Below are positions 16,780-25,968 of a stretch of DNA of 64,000 nt, piece by piece. The stretch lies in the NCBI GenBank assembly GCA_020631235.1, contig JAHDHQ010000016.1, positions 1 to 64,000 on the forward strand, written 5' to 3'. Position 1 is the stretch's first letter; every line of letters starts with the position of its first letter. The notes below the pieces were generated by a model. That model saw only the letters and a list, made by a program, of their open reading frames with translations, ran no database searches and had not been told where the DNA came from. The translations under genes were made by a program, and so were the position numbers. Source of the DNA: Saprospiraceae bacterium (GTDB lineage Bacteria > Bacteroidota > Bacteroidia > Chitinophagales > Saprospiraceae).

Positions 16780-18270
16780 TTACTTAATGCCTCTCGAACC
16801 ATTTATCCAAGGTTCCCAGACATTAAACATACGCATAGTGAATTCCAGTTGGTGTTTTTCAAACATCGATTGGATTTCACTTCTGTTTTGTCTCTTAAAA
16901 GATTCTAAACTTGCTGGATCTGCATTGGCCCAGTTAAGTGTTAAAGCTGCAACGATGGCAGAGTTTTTATTGAGTGCCACTAGATCCACTTTATCATAGG
17001 TGTCACTGCTAGCGTGATAATTTAATCCATAAGTAGCTGGTTTATGGATAGCCACGAGGTTAGGAATACCTTCTAACATGAAATCAAAATTGTCCGTACC
17101 GACTATAGGATTATTTATGTTTAGATAATTGCCTATGTTGTCTACAGATGCGAGACATTGGTCTACAAAAGGAATGAGATCATCTCTACCATTCGTAAAA
17201 AAACCGATGATATCACCGCTTCCAATGTCTACAGACAAGGCCATTTTGTGATTATTTAGCTGGTCCTGGTGAGTTTTAGTGTAGTGCCAAGAGCCAAAAT
17301 AGCCTTGTTCCTCTCCATTCCAAAGGGCAAACCGAATGGTTCTTTTAGCTTGAATATTTAGCTTTTTCATTTGTCGAGCTATATCTATTAGCATTGATAC
17401 ATTACAAGCATTGTCATTAGCTCCAGTTCCTAAAGCCCAGGAGTCTATGTGTGCACCGATGATGATGACTTCTTCTGGATAAGTGGTTCCTTTTATTTCG
17501 GCTATAACATTTTCACTAATAAAGGTTTCGCCCTTCTGTGCTTTACATTCTATACTCACATCTAAAGACAATCCTTCTTCGATGAGACGTATACAACGCT
17601 TAGCATCTTCTCTGGCCATGACAAATTGAGGTAGTTTGTTATCGGAGGTTTTGGTAGTAATAAATCTATACAGTAGTTTGTTTGGACGAGAAGACATGAA
17701 GATTATACCTTTTGCATTTCTTTTCCGAGCATTGATTTCGGCAATGGCTGCATCTGTATATTCTTTAAAAAGACCATTGATGTCCAGACATATATCTGCA
17801 TCCACAAAGACAAAGGCCTCCGATAAGTCATCATTGTTAGCTTCGAAGTCAAGATCTGTACCGGCACCCACATATACTAAAGGACCTTTGTATGTGCCAG
17901 GAGGTGTTTGGTATTTGGAAACAGCATTGACCTTAAAAGAAGGTATTTGAGCCCCATTAATAAGCATAGAAGTAGATTCAGCTAACCACAAGGAGGGCAT
18001 TTCGAAAGGATCCATATGGGCATCCACTTCGGCTTCGCTAAACTTTTCGTAAGCCCAGTTAATGGCTAATTGATTGGCTTCAGACCCCGTTACTCTTCCA
18101 CCAATTTGATCACAAAGTTCTTTTAAATCAGATTCCATGGGACTCTCGGCTAACATCGCTTGAATAAGCGTATTCAAGTCTTGTTCAGCTGAGCTGCTTT
18201 GTGCGTTTAATAGCTGAAAAGTCATAAATAAGAAAGATGTGAGGCAAAGGTGTCGGAGAAAAGGCATCAT
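16780..18270 (-). CDS. Secreted M28-family zinc peptidase
   Basis: About 496 residues from ATG 18270 (M-M-PFLRHLCLTSFLFMTF, signal peptide ending LLNAQ). M28 aminopeptidase/carboxypeptidase Q-like: a protease-associated insert, then metal-binding motifs IIGAHIDSWALGTGANDNA (His, Asp), FALWNGEEQGYFGS (Glu-Glu), SVDIGSGD (Asp) and NYHASSDTYDKVD (His), a full set for two co-catalytic zinc ions. Most similar in layout to M28B peptidases that remove N-terminal or dipeptide residues in the periplasm. Lacks a T9SS sorting domain, so probably periplasmic or type II-like released. Convergent with the beta-helix gene, with a 5-bp gap. Confidence 0.9.
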   Translation of the reverse strand: MMPFLRHLCLTSFLFMTFQLLNAQSSSAEQDLNTLIQAMLAESPMESDLKELCDQIGGRVTGSEANQLAINWAYEKFSEAEVDAHMDPFEMPSLWLAESTSMLINGAQIPSFKVNAVSKYQTPPGTYKGPLVYVGAGTDLDFEANNDDLSEAFVFVDADICLDINGLFKEYTDAAIAEINARKRNAKGIIFMSSRPNKLLYRFITTKTSDNKLPQFVMAREDAKRCIRLIEEGLSLDVSIECKAQKGETFISENVIAEIKGTTYPEEVIIIGAHIDSWALGTGANDNACNVSMLIDIARQMKKLNIQAKRTIRFALWNGEEQGYFGSWHYTKTHQDQLNNHKMALSVDIGSGDIIGFFTNGRDDLIPFVDQCLASVDNIGNYLNINNPIVGTDNFDFMLEGIPNLVAIHKPATYGLNYHASSDTYDKVDLVALNKNSAIVAALTLNWANADPASLESFKRQNRSEIQSMFEKHQLEFTMRMFNVWEPWINGSRGIK

Positions 18271-18441
18271 AATAAGTGTTAAAATTTGCATTGTGTTAAC
18301 ATTTCGAGAACCTTGAAGTTCATTTTTATTAACACTTTAATAGCAGTCAGGTTAAATCAAATTTAATTTGGACCTTGATAGGTACTAAAATAGTTGAAAA
18401 GGTAGACATTTAGATTAATTAATCATTTAAAACTGACGAAT

Positions 18442-19608
18442 ATGAAAAAGCAAATGCTAGTAATGATCTTGGCAATATTTGCCAGCTCATGTGCCAACTT
18501 AGACAAATTAGTAGACCAAGGAAGATACAATGAAGCTATCCGAGTGGCTACCAAGAAAATGCAAGGTGACAAGTACAAAAAGACAAAGCATGTCCTTGCA
18601 CTAGAAGAAGCTTTTAATAAAGTGCAAGATGAAGATTTGCGCGAAGCTAAATATTTAGAAACTTCAACGGATGGTAGAAGCTGGGATAGAGTGTATAGTA
18701 TCTATAAAAAAATAGAAGAAAGACAAGCACTCGTAAGTCCAATGTTGCCTTTAAGAAGTAAGGAAGGCTATCGTGCAAGTTTTAATTTTATAAAAGTGGG
18801 GCCATTATTGTCCAATGCAGCCAAAGAAGCTGCTGGTTATCATTACGCTTCTGCAGAACAATCTTTAGAACGTGCGGAGCAAGGGAATAAGGACGCGGCT
18901 AAAAATGCTTTTGCTTCTTTAGAAAGAGTGCAAAGATATTTTACAAATTATAAAGATGTTGCAGATTTAAAGCTGAAAGCTCAATATCTAGCTAAGACTA
19001 GAATCTTGGTTATGCTTGATAATCAGGCTCCAGTAATGATTCCATACGAATTTGAACGAGAGATTCTAGATATATCCATACGAGATTTAAATTCAAAATT
19101 TAAGGAGTTTTATATGGAAGATCGCGATAATATTGACATTTATGCCACATTGACCATAACCAATATGGATGTGAGCCCAGAAAGAGAAACCATCAATCAT
19201 TTTCACGAAGAGAAACGAATTAAGGATGGTTGGGAGTATTTGTTAGATAAGCGTGGAAATATTCGTACTGATTCTTTGGGCAACAAATTAAAAGTGGATA
19301 AGTATATCATTGCTAAGGCCCACGTGCATGAAATAGTGCGAGAAAAACGAGCCAATGTTCGAGGAAAAATTAGATACGAAGATGCTAGAACGAATGAGTT
19401 AATTGCTAAAATGCCTGTACAAGTTGAGACTATATTTGAAGATTATGCCATAAGTTTTGATGGTGATAGGAGAGCGCTTTCGGATAGATGTATAAACAAT
19501 TTAAAGCGATTTCCTGAACCATTCCCTAGTGACTTTGATATGGCTTTACTAGCTGCAGATGAAGTTAAAGATTATTGGAAATCCGATTTAAGAAGACAAT
19601 TTAGATAA
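18442..19608 (+). CDS. Conserved-looking Bacteroidota lipoprotein with helical repeats
   Basis: 388 residues: lipoprotein signal (MKKQMLVMILAIFASSC|ANL), then an alpha-helical TPR-like N-terminal half (LDKLVDQGRYNEAIRVATKK, YHYASAEQSLERAEQGNKDA) and a beta-richer C-terminal half (TLTITNMDVSPERET, VRGKIRYEDARTNELIAK). It is probably anchored in the outer membrane facing the periplasm and may act as a scaffold. No enzymatic motif and no confident family name. Followed by a strong intrinsic terminator at 19645, so monocistronic. Confidence 0.8.
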   Translation: MKKQMLVMILAIFASSCANLDKLVDQGRYNEAIRVATKKMQGDKYKKTKHVLALEEAFNKVQDEDLREAKYLETSTDGRSWDRVYSIYKKIEERQALVSPMLPLRSKEGYRASFNFIKVGPLLSNAAKEAAGYHYASAEQSLERAEQGNKDAAKNAFASLERVQRYFTNYKDVADLKLKAQYLAKTRILVMLDNQAPVMIPYEFEREILDISIRDLNSKFKEFYMEDRDNIDIYATLTITNMDVSPERETINHFHEEKRIKDGWEYLLDKRGNIRTDSLGNKLKVDKYIIAKAHVHEIVREKRANVRGKIRYEDARTNELIAKMPVQVETIFEDYAISFDGDRRALSDRCINNLKRFPEPFPSDFDMALLAADEVKDYWKSDLRRQFR

Positions 19609-19644
19609 AATACGGCTCACTATATTTTTAGTAATATGTTTTAT

Positions 19645-19669
19645 GGAGGTGCATGGCACCTCCTTTTTT
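19645..19669 (+). terminator. Intrinsic terminator after the 18442 lipoprotein gene
   Basis: Perfect 8-bp stem GGAGGTGC / GCACCTCC with a 3-base loop, followed by six T residues. It sits 37 bp after the stop codon and abuts the end of the convergent acetyltransferase gene. Confidence 0.85.
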
Positions 19670-20198
19670 AGTATTTCCAGTTTTGTTTATTGATGTAATA
19701 AATATATGTGTTGCTTCTTTTTCCAGGAATATGCTGAGTTCCGCAGGGCGAAACTTGAGTGGCTCCTAGATTTACCATTGCTTTTTGAGATATAATGTTT
19801 TCTATATCCACATAAAAAAGAACATCTGAAAATTTTGTCAAAGCATAATCAATCATTAATTTTTTAAATGCAAGATTATATTTTCTTCCCCAATAAGAAA
19901 CAGCTAAAAATGACCAGCCAATCTCAACTATATCATCGCGATTAGGGATGCTATTAAACCTGGAACTCCCGATTATTTTTTGTTCGATTTTATCCCATAT
20001 AATATAAGCCCCTAAAGAAGATAATGCATTATTAAAGAACAAAGTAAAAGCATCTTTTTTGTATCGATTGCTTGCAGGATGATGTTTCCATATATTTGGA
20101 TCTGAAGCTATGGAATACAGTGCGGCAAAATCTTTTTCTTCCAGAGGAGTTAATTTGACCAAATCATTTTCGAGTACTTGGAGATTTAATTTTTGCAT
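19668..20198 (-). CDS. GNAT-family N-acetyltransferase (RimJ/RimL-like)
   Basis: 176 residues, cytoplasmic. Pattern of the Acetyltransf_3 branch: N-terminal VKLTPLEEKDFAALYSIASD, central strand IGSSRFNSIP, then EIGWSFLAVSYWGRKYNLAFKKLMIDYA, which corresponds to the acetyl-CoA-binding beta4-alpha3 region (normally Q/R-x-x-G-x-G/A), and VDIENIISQKAMVNLGATQ. The pyrophosphate loop is degenerate (YWGRKYN). Likely acetylates an amine or a protein N-terminus; substrate unknown. Monocistronic. Confidence 0.85.
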   Translation of the reverse strand: MQKLNLQVLENDLVKLTPLEEKDFAALYSIASDPNIWKHHPASNRYKKDAFTLFFNNALSSLGAYIIWDKIEQKIIGSSRFNSIPNRDDIVEIGWSFLAVSYWGRKYNLAFKKLMIDYALTKFSDVLFYVDIENIISQKAMVNLGATQVSPCGTQHIPGKRSNTYIYYINKQNWKY

Positions 20199-20268
20199 GT
20201 ATGCTTGATTCCTTCTTTAATATTGATTGATCCAGCAAAGCACTAAAGGTAATAGTCGTAGGTGGAAT

Positions 20269-20300
20269 AAAAAAAGAGGAACCAATGCTGATTCCTCTTT
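20269..20300 (-). terminator. Intrinsic terminator of the small T9SS gene (minus strand)
   Basis: Read on the minus strand, a 9-bp stem AAAGAGGAA / TTCCTCTTT with a 10-base loop is followed by a run of seven T residues. It lies 26 bp past the stop codon of the gene at 20326. Confidence 0.8.
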
Positions 20301-20325
20301 CGATATATATATCTGTATACGTTGT

Positions 20326-21012
20326 TTAACGTTTACTTAGTCTCATTGCTTTTAATACATTACCATCTACATCATAGGCTCTTACTAAATAAATACCATT
20401 ATTTAAGTTCCCCGTAGAATAAGCCTGACTAGGAGAATGAGCAAATACGCTTATTTCTTCACCAACTATGCTGTGAATAGATACTTTAGCTACATTATCA
20501 TCATTTGATAATTGGAAGTAATCCTGTGTTGGGTTTGGAAATAAATTCATATTAGCTATGAATAAGTCATCTTCAACAGATGATGGCATAGCAATCTCAT
20601 AATCAATAGGTGTGGAAAACAACTCGTCTGTTCCCGCACAATCAGTTGTTACCGTTAATTGTAAAACTCCTTCTCCAGCTAGTTGCTTAGGCTTTATTTT
20701 GACCATAAAAGTCATCGTTGCTCCAGCAGCTAAAACATTGGGATCAGAACATGGACAAGAAACGATACCAGGAGAATAACATAAGTTATTATCACATACC
20801 ACTATTTGCCAAGCATCATTTCCTTCTAACATATCTACTTGCCAAAAGAAAGTTTCTTCAACATTTCCAGTATTTGTTACTTCGATGTCAACTTGTACTT
20901 CATTCATGTCTGAAGTACCAACACCAATCGGCTCATCTGGCGAATAAACCAGCTGCGCTTGTAGGCCAAAAGCCAACATTAAAATAAAAAGTGAAAGTAA
21001 ATTTCTCATCAT
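20326..21012 (-). CDS. Small T9SS-exported protein
   Basis: About 228 residues from the double ATG at 21012/21009 (M-MRNLLSLFILMLAFGLQAQ signal peptide); an upstream in-frame start at 21063 is less signal-like. The mature part (~125 residues) is a single Ig-like sandwich (VQVDIEVTNTGNVEETFFWQ) with a Cys-rich loop (CDNNLCYSPGIVSCPCSD) that could form two disulfides. It then has a type A sorting domain (LFPNPTQDYFQLSNDDNV ... NNGIYLVRAYD). The 'non-assembled CARDB/NEW1-like' pattern of a domain averaging a temporal or thiol-oxidation theme is seen in many such proteins, but function here is unknown. Confidence 0.78.
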   Translation of the reverse strand: MMRNLLSLFILMLAFGLQAQLVYSPDEPIGVGTSDMNEVQVDIEVTNTGNVEETFFWQVDMLEGNDAWQIVVCDNNLCYSPGIVSCPCSDPNVLAAGATMTFMVKIKPKQLAGEGVLQLTVTTDCAGTDELFSTPIDYEIAMPSSVEDDLFIANMNLFPNPTQDYFQLSNDDNVAKVSIHSIVGEEISVFAHSPSQAYSTGNLNNGIYLVRAYDVDGNVLKAMRLSKR

Positions 21013-21203
21013 AACCAATCTCTTTGCTGTAAATATAGTGATTAGCCAGCAAAATTTGCTCAACTAAGACTCAGTTTTTTGACTTCTTAACGACTTATTA
21101 AGAAAACTTTGTAAAAAACACGGGTAAAATCAAGAAAGTCCGATGATGGACAAAGATTTAAAAAGCATTTATTTTTCTTTAATTTCAATTCAAAATCTAG
21201 TAC

Positions 21204-22541
21204 ATGCACATTGCCATAATTGGAAATGGAATCAGTGGGGTTACAGCCGCCAGATGGCTTCGAAAACTATCCGATCACAAGATCACACTGATATCTTCTG
21301 AATCAAAATACTTTTACTCAAGAACTGCACTAATGTATATTTATATGGGGCATATGAGGCAGAAAGATACTCAGCCTTATGAACAAGAGTTTTGGGCAAA
21401 AAACAGGATTGATTTAGTACATGACCATGTAAACAAGATTGATTTTGACCAAAAAGAATTACACTTTAAGGAAGCTGTGATGAGCTATGATAAACTCATT
21501 CTAGCCCTAGGATCTAAGTCCAATAAATTTGGTTGGCCAGGACAAGATTTAGAAGGTGTGGGAGGACTATACCATCTCCAAGATCTCGAAAACATGGAGC
21601 GTTATAGTAAAAATTTATCTCGAGCTGTAATTGTTGGTGGGGGTTTAATCGGTATAGAAATGGCTGAAATGTTTGTTTCCAGAAATATTCCTGTGACGAT
21701 GCTTGTACGAGAAGAGAGTTACTGGAATAATGTTTTGCCTAGCGAAGAGTCATCCATGATCTCTAAGCATATAAAACATCATGGGATTGACTTAAAATTA
21801 GCCAGTAATCTGGATCAAATTATAGATGATGGAACAGGAAAAGCTGTAGCAGTATTGGTAAAAGAAACAGGAGAAAAAATTGATTGCGGATATGTGGGCT
21901 TGACAGCCGGAGTGAGCCCCAATGTCGGCTTTCTTGCGAATACTGGAATCGATATAGGAAGAGGTATTAAAGTCAACCAATATTTAGAAACAAGCATACC
22001 CGATGTGTATGCTATCGGTGATTGTGCAGAACAGCAAACCCCGATGCCAGGTAGACGAGCGGTTGAGGCTATTTGGTATACTGGAAGAATGATGGGCGAA
22101 ACAGTAGCTTACAACATATGTGACCAAAAAATAGCTTATGATCCAGGTATTTGGTTTAATTCTGCTAAATTTTTGGACATAGAATATCAGGTATATGGTA
22201 CGGTCCTCGCAAAACCACCAACAAACCACGCTTCGATCTATTGGGAAGATAAACAGGGAGAGAAAAGTATACGTCTAGTCTATGATGTGAATAGTAAGGA
22301 GATTTTAGGATTTAATTTAATGGGTATAAGATATCGACATGAAGTATGTGAGCAATGGTTAAGAGAAAAAACAAACATTGAATCTGTATTGCAGTCATTG
22401 TCATTAGCCAATTTTGATCCAGAATTTTATAAAATGTATGAGTCGGAGCTCATTCAACAGTATAACAAGCAAACAGGAAAAAACATCCAAAGCAAATCTA
22501 CCAGAAGCTGGAATTTAGTTCACCAATTTTTAAAAGGATAA
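21204..22541 (+). CDS. FAD/NAD(P)-dependent oxidoreductase (pyridine nucleotide-disulfide fold)
   Basis: 445 residues, cytoplasmic. Two dinucleotide-binding motifs: FAD GxGxxG at the very N-terminus (IAIIGNGISGVTAARWLR) and NAD(P) VIVGGGLIGIEMAEMF (~150-165). The FAD-closing motif is VYAIGDCAEQ. This resembles ferredoxin/rubredoxin reductases and NADH oxidases, but no redox-active Cys pair of the disulfide reductases is seen. It is three bases upstream of a membrane polyferredoxin (22545), so the pair probably transfers electrons between NAD(P)H and iron-sulfur carriers; the direction and acceptor are unknown. Confidence 0.87.
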   Translation: MHIAIIGNGISGVTAARWLRKLSDHKITLISSESKYFYSRTALMYIYMGHMRQKDTQPYEQEFWAKNRIDLVHDHVNKIDFDQKELHFKEAVMSYDKLILALGSKSNKFGWPGQDLEGVGGLYHLQDLENMERYSKNLSRAVIVGGGLIGIEMAEMFVSRNIPVTMLVREESYWNNVLPSEESSMISKHIKHHGIDLKLASNLDQIIDDGTGKAVAVLVKETGEKIDCGYVGLTAGVSPNVGFLANTGIDIGRGIKVNQYLETSIPDVYAIGDCAEQQTPMPGRRAVEAIWYTGRMMGETVAYNICDQKIAYDPGIWFNSAKFLDIEYQVYGTVLAKPPTNHASIYWEDKQGEKSIRLVYDVNSKEILGFNLMGIRYRHEVCEQWLREKTNIESVLQSLSLANFDPEFYKMYESELIQQYNKQTGKNIQSKSTRSWNLVHQFLKG

Positions 22542-22544
22542 GTT

Positions 22545-24110
22545 ATGAGTAAGATAAATGAAAGTATGTCATTAGCGAATCCTGCACCTCCTTTTTTGGA
22601 CATGCAACAAAAGTTAGCTTCTGCTTTAGGGGCCATAGGTTTATTAATATTATTGATTGCACTGGGAGGATATCGTTTTGCAAATCCAATGTATGGTTTG
22701 ATGGCTTCTCTTGGGTTGATATGTGTAGGAACGGTTTGGTTTTCGATTCGAGCATATTTGACCAAGTCAGCAGGAATTAAAAATGATGGAGTGTATTTTA
22801 GCGCCATATCTTATCGCGGTTTAGCTGCTTGGATAGCTGGCATTGTTATTACAGGCTTTTATATTTTATTGTATTGGTTTCCCCAAGTTTTAGGTCAAGT
22901 TGAAGGAGCTAATCGAGGCTTAGTAGGTCTGTTTGACCCATTATCTTTTGCCATAAAAGGCTCTGCCGCTAGTCAATGGTTTGTATATGGTGTCTTGTAT
23001 ACAGTAGCCATTCTAGCCTTTGGTATTAAGTTTATTTTGAAATATAGACACAATAAATATCAGGTAGTCAGGACTATTTCTGTTATGTTTTTCCAATTAG
23101 GATTTGCCTTTTTAATTCCTGAATTTTTGCAGGCCTTACACAAGCCTTATTACAATTTTGCAAATATGTGGCCATTAAATTATTACTTTTTCGATGGGTA
23201 CAATATGGATAGCTATACTGGTGGTACTAATTTTGGTTTGCTGATGATTCTTTGGGGTTTAGCGATGGTTTTTATCATCTCTCCTATACTCACCTATTTC
23301 TATGGTAAGCGTTGGTATTGCAGTTGGGTATGTGGTTGTGGCGGATTAGCTGAAACGGCTGGCGATCCATTTAGACAACTTTCGGATAAATCCATAAAAG
23401 CGTGGAATATCGAACGGTGGATGATTCATGGAGTGTTGCTTTTTTCTTTTGTCATGACTGCAGGAGTATTGTCGACTTATTTTTCGAGCGAACCGAATGC
23501 TTGGATTTCGAAAAATGGGTTTTTGCTGATTATGACAGCTATTGTCGGAGTTATTATATTATTTACTTTATGGAAAAAAGAAGAGATTAGTCAAAGTGGA
23601 AAAAATGTTCCTTGGTACATCATTGGAGCTAGTTTAGGGGTGTTTTCTTTAGTGCTTATTGCTCATTTTTCAGGCTATTTCTTACTCAATGCGGGCGCAT
23701 TAAGAAAATGGTATGGTTTCTTTATTGGTTCTGCTTTTTCAGGAGTGGTAGGCGTCGGGTTTTATCCTTTGATGGGATCGAGAGTTTGGTGTCGATTTGG
23801 TTGTCCTATGGCGGCTATTTTAGGCTTGCAGCAAAAATTCTTTTCAAGGTTTAGAATTACCACTAATGGAGGACAATGTATTTCTTGTGGAAATTGTTCT
23901 ACTTATTGCGAGATGGGTATAGATGTACGTGCATATGCACAAAAAGGACAGAATATTGTACGTGCATCTTGTGTGGGCTGCGGTGTTTGTTCGGCCGTTT
24001 GTCCAAGAGGTGTCTTGCGTTTAGAAGGAGGATCAGCGGATTTAAGTGCTAAAACAGCCGAGCTCAAGACGATACATATTACCGAAGACCAAATAAAAAT
24101 CTTAAGCTAA
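22545..24110 (+). CDS. Membrane-bound 4Fe-4S polyferredoxin (NosR/NapH/CcoG-like)
   Basis: 521 residues with about eight transmembrane helices and iron-sulfur motifs at the C-terminus. These are two classical 4Fe-4S signatures, CISCGNCSTYCEMGID and CVGCGVCSAVCPRGVL, with Cys-rich half-sites on the membrane part (RWYCSWVCGCGGLAETAGDP; VWCRFGCPMAAILGLQ), as in the NosR/NapH/RdxA group. It probably moves electrons across or along the inner membrane. Start at ATG 22545, 3 bp after the oxidoreductase stop; the convergent FNR-ferredoxin gene ends 2 bp after it. Confidence 0.85.
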   Translation: MSKINESMSLANPAPPFLDMQQKLASALGAIGLLILLIALGGYRFANPMYGLMASLGLICVGTVWFSIRAYLTKSAGIKNDGVYFSAISYRGLAAWIAGIVITGFYILLYWFPQVLGQVEGANRGLVGLFDPLSFAIKGSAASQWFVYGVLYTVAILAFGIKFILKYRHNKYQVVRTISVMFFQLGFAFLIPEFLQALHKPYYNFANMWPLNYYFFDGYNMDSYTGGTNFGLLMILWGLAMVFIISPILTYFYGKRWYCSWVCGCGGLAETAGDPFRQLSDKSIKAWNIERWMIHGVLLFSFVMTAGVLSTYFSSEPNAWISKNGFLLIMTAIVGVIILFTLWKKEEISQSGKNVPWYIIGASLGVFSLVLIAHFSGYFLLNAGALRKWYGFFIGSAFSGVVGVGFYPLMGSRVWCRFGCPMAAILGLQQKFFSRFRITTNGGQCISCGNCSTYCEMGIDVRAYAQKGQNIVRASCVGCGVCSAVCPRGVLRLEGGSADLSAKTAELKTIHITEDQIKILS

Positions 24111-24112
24111 AA

Positions 24113-25207
24113 TTATTCGTATTCTATGGTAACTTTTTCACTAGTTGGATGCGCTTGACAGGTTAGAATGTAGCCGTCTTTAACTTCATCATCATCGAGA
24201 GCATAACAAGAATCCATGCTCACCTCACCATCGAGCACTTTGGCCACGCAGCTTGAGCAAGCACCACTTGTACAAGAGTATGGTGGGTTTTTTCCTTCAT
24301 CAATCAAGACATCAAGGATGGATTTTTCAGCAGGAACATTGATCTCGAATTCGTCGCCATTAAGTTTTACAGTTACACTGCCTGATGCATTTGAGCCAGC
24401 CTGTGAAGCCTCTTTTTGCTGGTCAGGCGAACTGAAATATTCGCGGAGAATGTGAGACTTATCGATACCTTTGGTTTGCAAAAAGTCTTCGCTTGATTCT
24501 ATAAGTCCACCTGGCCCACAAATATAAAATATAGGTTTAGGGCTGCGTGCTGGATACTCTTCTAAAAACTCTTGCAGTAAGGTAGCATTGATTCGTCCAT
24601 ATTTTCCGTCCCAATCTATTTTATTTCTTGAAAAAAGACCCTTTAACTTTCCAGCAGGTTTTACACCAGACAGGCAATAACTAATATGTAATTGTCCTTG
24701 ATGTTTTTGGGCTATTTGGTCCAATGTTGATTTAAAAATGATGCTGTCTTTCGTTCGATTACCATAAAACAAATACAAAGAACTTTTTGGTTCTTCCTCT
24801 AAAAGCGCTTTAATCATACTCATAACTGGTGTTATTCCACTACCTGCCGCAATAAAATAATGATCTCTTTTTTCTGTGGGATTTGGACGAACGATAAACT
24901 TTCCCTCTGGAGTACCGATGTTCAGTGTATCACCTTCGTTAATATGATCTATAAGATAATTTGAAACTTTACCATTCTGGACTCTTTTAACAGTAAAAGC
25001 CATGCTTTCTTCAAAAGGAGAACTAGACAGAGAGTACGATCTTCTTAAAGTTTCTCCTTGGTAATCAACTTCTACCGTAATGTATTGTCCAGCTTTAAAT
25101 TGGAAAACATTCTTTAGGTCTTCTGGGATGTCTAGATAAAAACTAAACGTATCCGAAGTTTCTATTTTCTTATTTTGCAGTCTTATTGTGTGAAATGTGT
25201 TTGCCAT
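24113..25207 (-). CDS. FNR-type ferredoxin reductase fused to 2Fe-2S ferredoxin (PaaE-like)
   Basis: About 364 residues from ATG 25207 (MANTFHTIRLQNKKIETSDT); the longer frame to 25228 crosses the promoter. Domains: FAD-binding (RRSYSLSSSPFEE, the R-x-Y-S flavin motif, ~55-67), NAD(P)-binding (HYFIAAGSGITPVMSMI), and C-terminal plant-type 2Fe-2S ferredoxin (~275-364) with PYSCTSGACSSCVAKVLDG and a fourth Cys in ILTCQAHP. This order (FNR then ferredoxin) is that of PaaE/HcaD-type reductases that pass electrons to oxygenases; no phenylacetyl-CoA oxygenase genes are here, so the partner is unknown. Confidence 0.9.
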   Translation of the reverse strand: MANTFHTIRLQNKKIETSDTFSFYLDIPEDLKNVFQFKAGQYITVEVDYQGETLRRSYSLSSSPFEESMAFTVKRVQNGKVSNYLIDHINEGDTLNIGTPEGKFIVRPNPTEKRDHYFIAAGSGITPVMSMIKALLEEEPKSSLYLFYGNRTKDSIIFKSTLDQIAQKHQGQLHISYCLSGVKPAGKLKGLFSRNKIDWDGKYGRINATLLQEFLEEYPARSPKPIFYICGPGGLIESSEDFLQTKGIDKSHILREYFSSPDQQKEASQAGSNASGSVTVKLNGDEFEINVPAEKSILDVLIDEGKNPPYSCTSGACSSCVAKVLDGEVSMDSCYALDDDEVKDGYILTCQAHPTSEKVTIEYE

Positions 25208-25225
25208 AGTACATTGTAATAGCGT

Positions 25226-25258
25226 CAAAGGTAAAATAGTTTAAAAAAATGCCACAAA
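25226..25258 (-). promoter_or_regulatory. Bacteroidota sigma-ABfr-type promoter of the FNR-ferredoxin gene
   Basis: On the minus strand TTTG (complement of 25255-25258), a 21-nt spacer, and TACCTTTG (complement of 25226-25233) match the -33 TTTG / -7 TAnnTTTG consensus. The predicted transcript starts about 12-14 nt before ATG 25207. It overlaps the start of the divergent glycosyltransferase gene. Confidence 0.6.
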
Positions 25259-25968
25259 CTTTATCCATAATCATTCCAGCATATAATGAAGCAAAAACCA
25301 TAGTCGCTTTATTAAATAAAGTGAAAGAAGTGGAGTTAATTAATGGTATTACTAAAGAACTCATTATAGTCAATGACGCTTCAACAGATGCTACTCATCA
25401 AATCATCCAAGACTATATTTCTCAACATAAAGAACTCAGATTTGAGTACTTGCAACATGGAAAAAATCAAGGGAAAGGTGCGGCGCTGCACACAGGAATT
25501 AAGCGTGCCACAGGTGATTTTGTCATTATTCAAGATGCGGACTTAGAGTATGATCCTCGCGAATATAACATACTATTATCACCGATTTTGGAAAACTTTG
25601 CAGATGTAGTGTATGGATCTAGATTTATTGGAGGTAAACCACATAGAATTTTATTTTTTTCACATTCGATTGGAAATAAAATTTTAACAAGAATATCTAA
25701 TGTCTTTACAAATTTAAATTTGACAGATATGGAAACTTGTTATAAACTTTGGAAAAGGGAAATTATCCAATCTATACAACTAAAAGAAAAAAGATTTGGT
25801 TTTGAGCCAGAAGTTACCGCAAAGGTTTCAAGACTAAAAGGGGTGCGTATCTATGAGGTTGGGATTTCTTATTATGGGCGTACCTTTGAAGATGGTAAAA
25901 AGATTGGATGGAAGGATGGATTTAGAGCCATATATGCCATTTTAAAATACAACATTTGGGCTAGATAA
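25249..25968 (+). CDS. Family 2 glycosyltransferase (dolichyl-phosphate-mannose synthase-like)
   Basis: 239 residues, GT-A fold, no transmembrane helix. N-terminal [20 protein letters not shown], then [32 protein letters not shown], and the metal-binding DAD at 96-98 ([11 protein letters not shown]), all typical of GT2 DPM1/polyprenyl-phosphate glycosyltransferases. It probably transfers a sugar from a nucleotide donor to a polyprenyl phosphate. The stop overlaps the start of the ABC-F gene (TAATG at 25966-25970), so the two are in one transcript. Confidence 0.9.
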   Translation: MPQTLSIIIPAYNEAKTIVALLNKVKEVELINGITKELIIVNDASTDATHQIIQDYISQHKELRFEYLQHGKNQGKGAALHTGIKRATGDFVIIQDADLEYDPREYNILLSPILENFADVVYGSRFIGGKPHRILFFSHSIGNKILTRISNVFTNLNLTDMETCYKLWKREIIQSIQLKEKRFGFEPEVTAKVSRLKGVRIYEVGISYYGRTFEDGKKIGWKDGFRAIYAILKYNIWAR

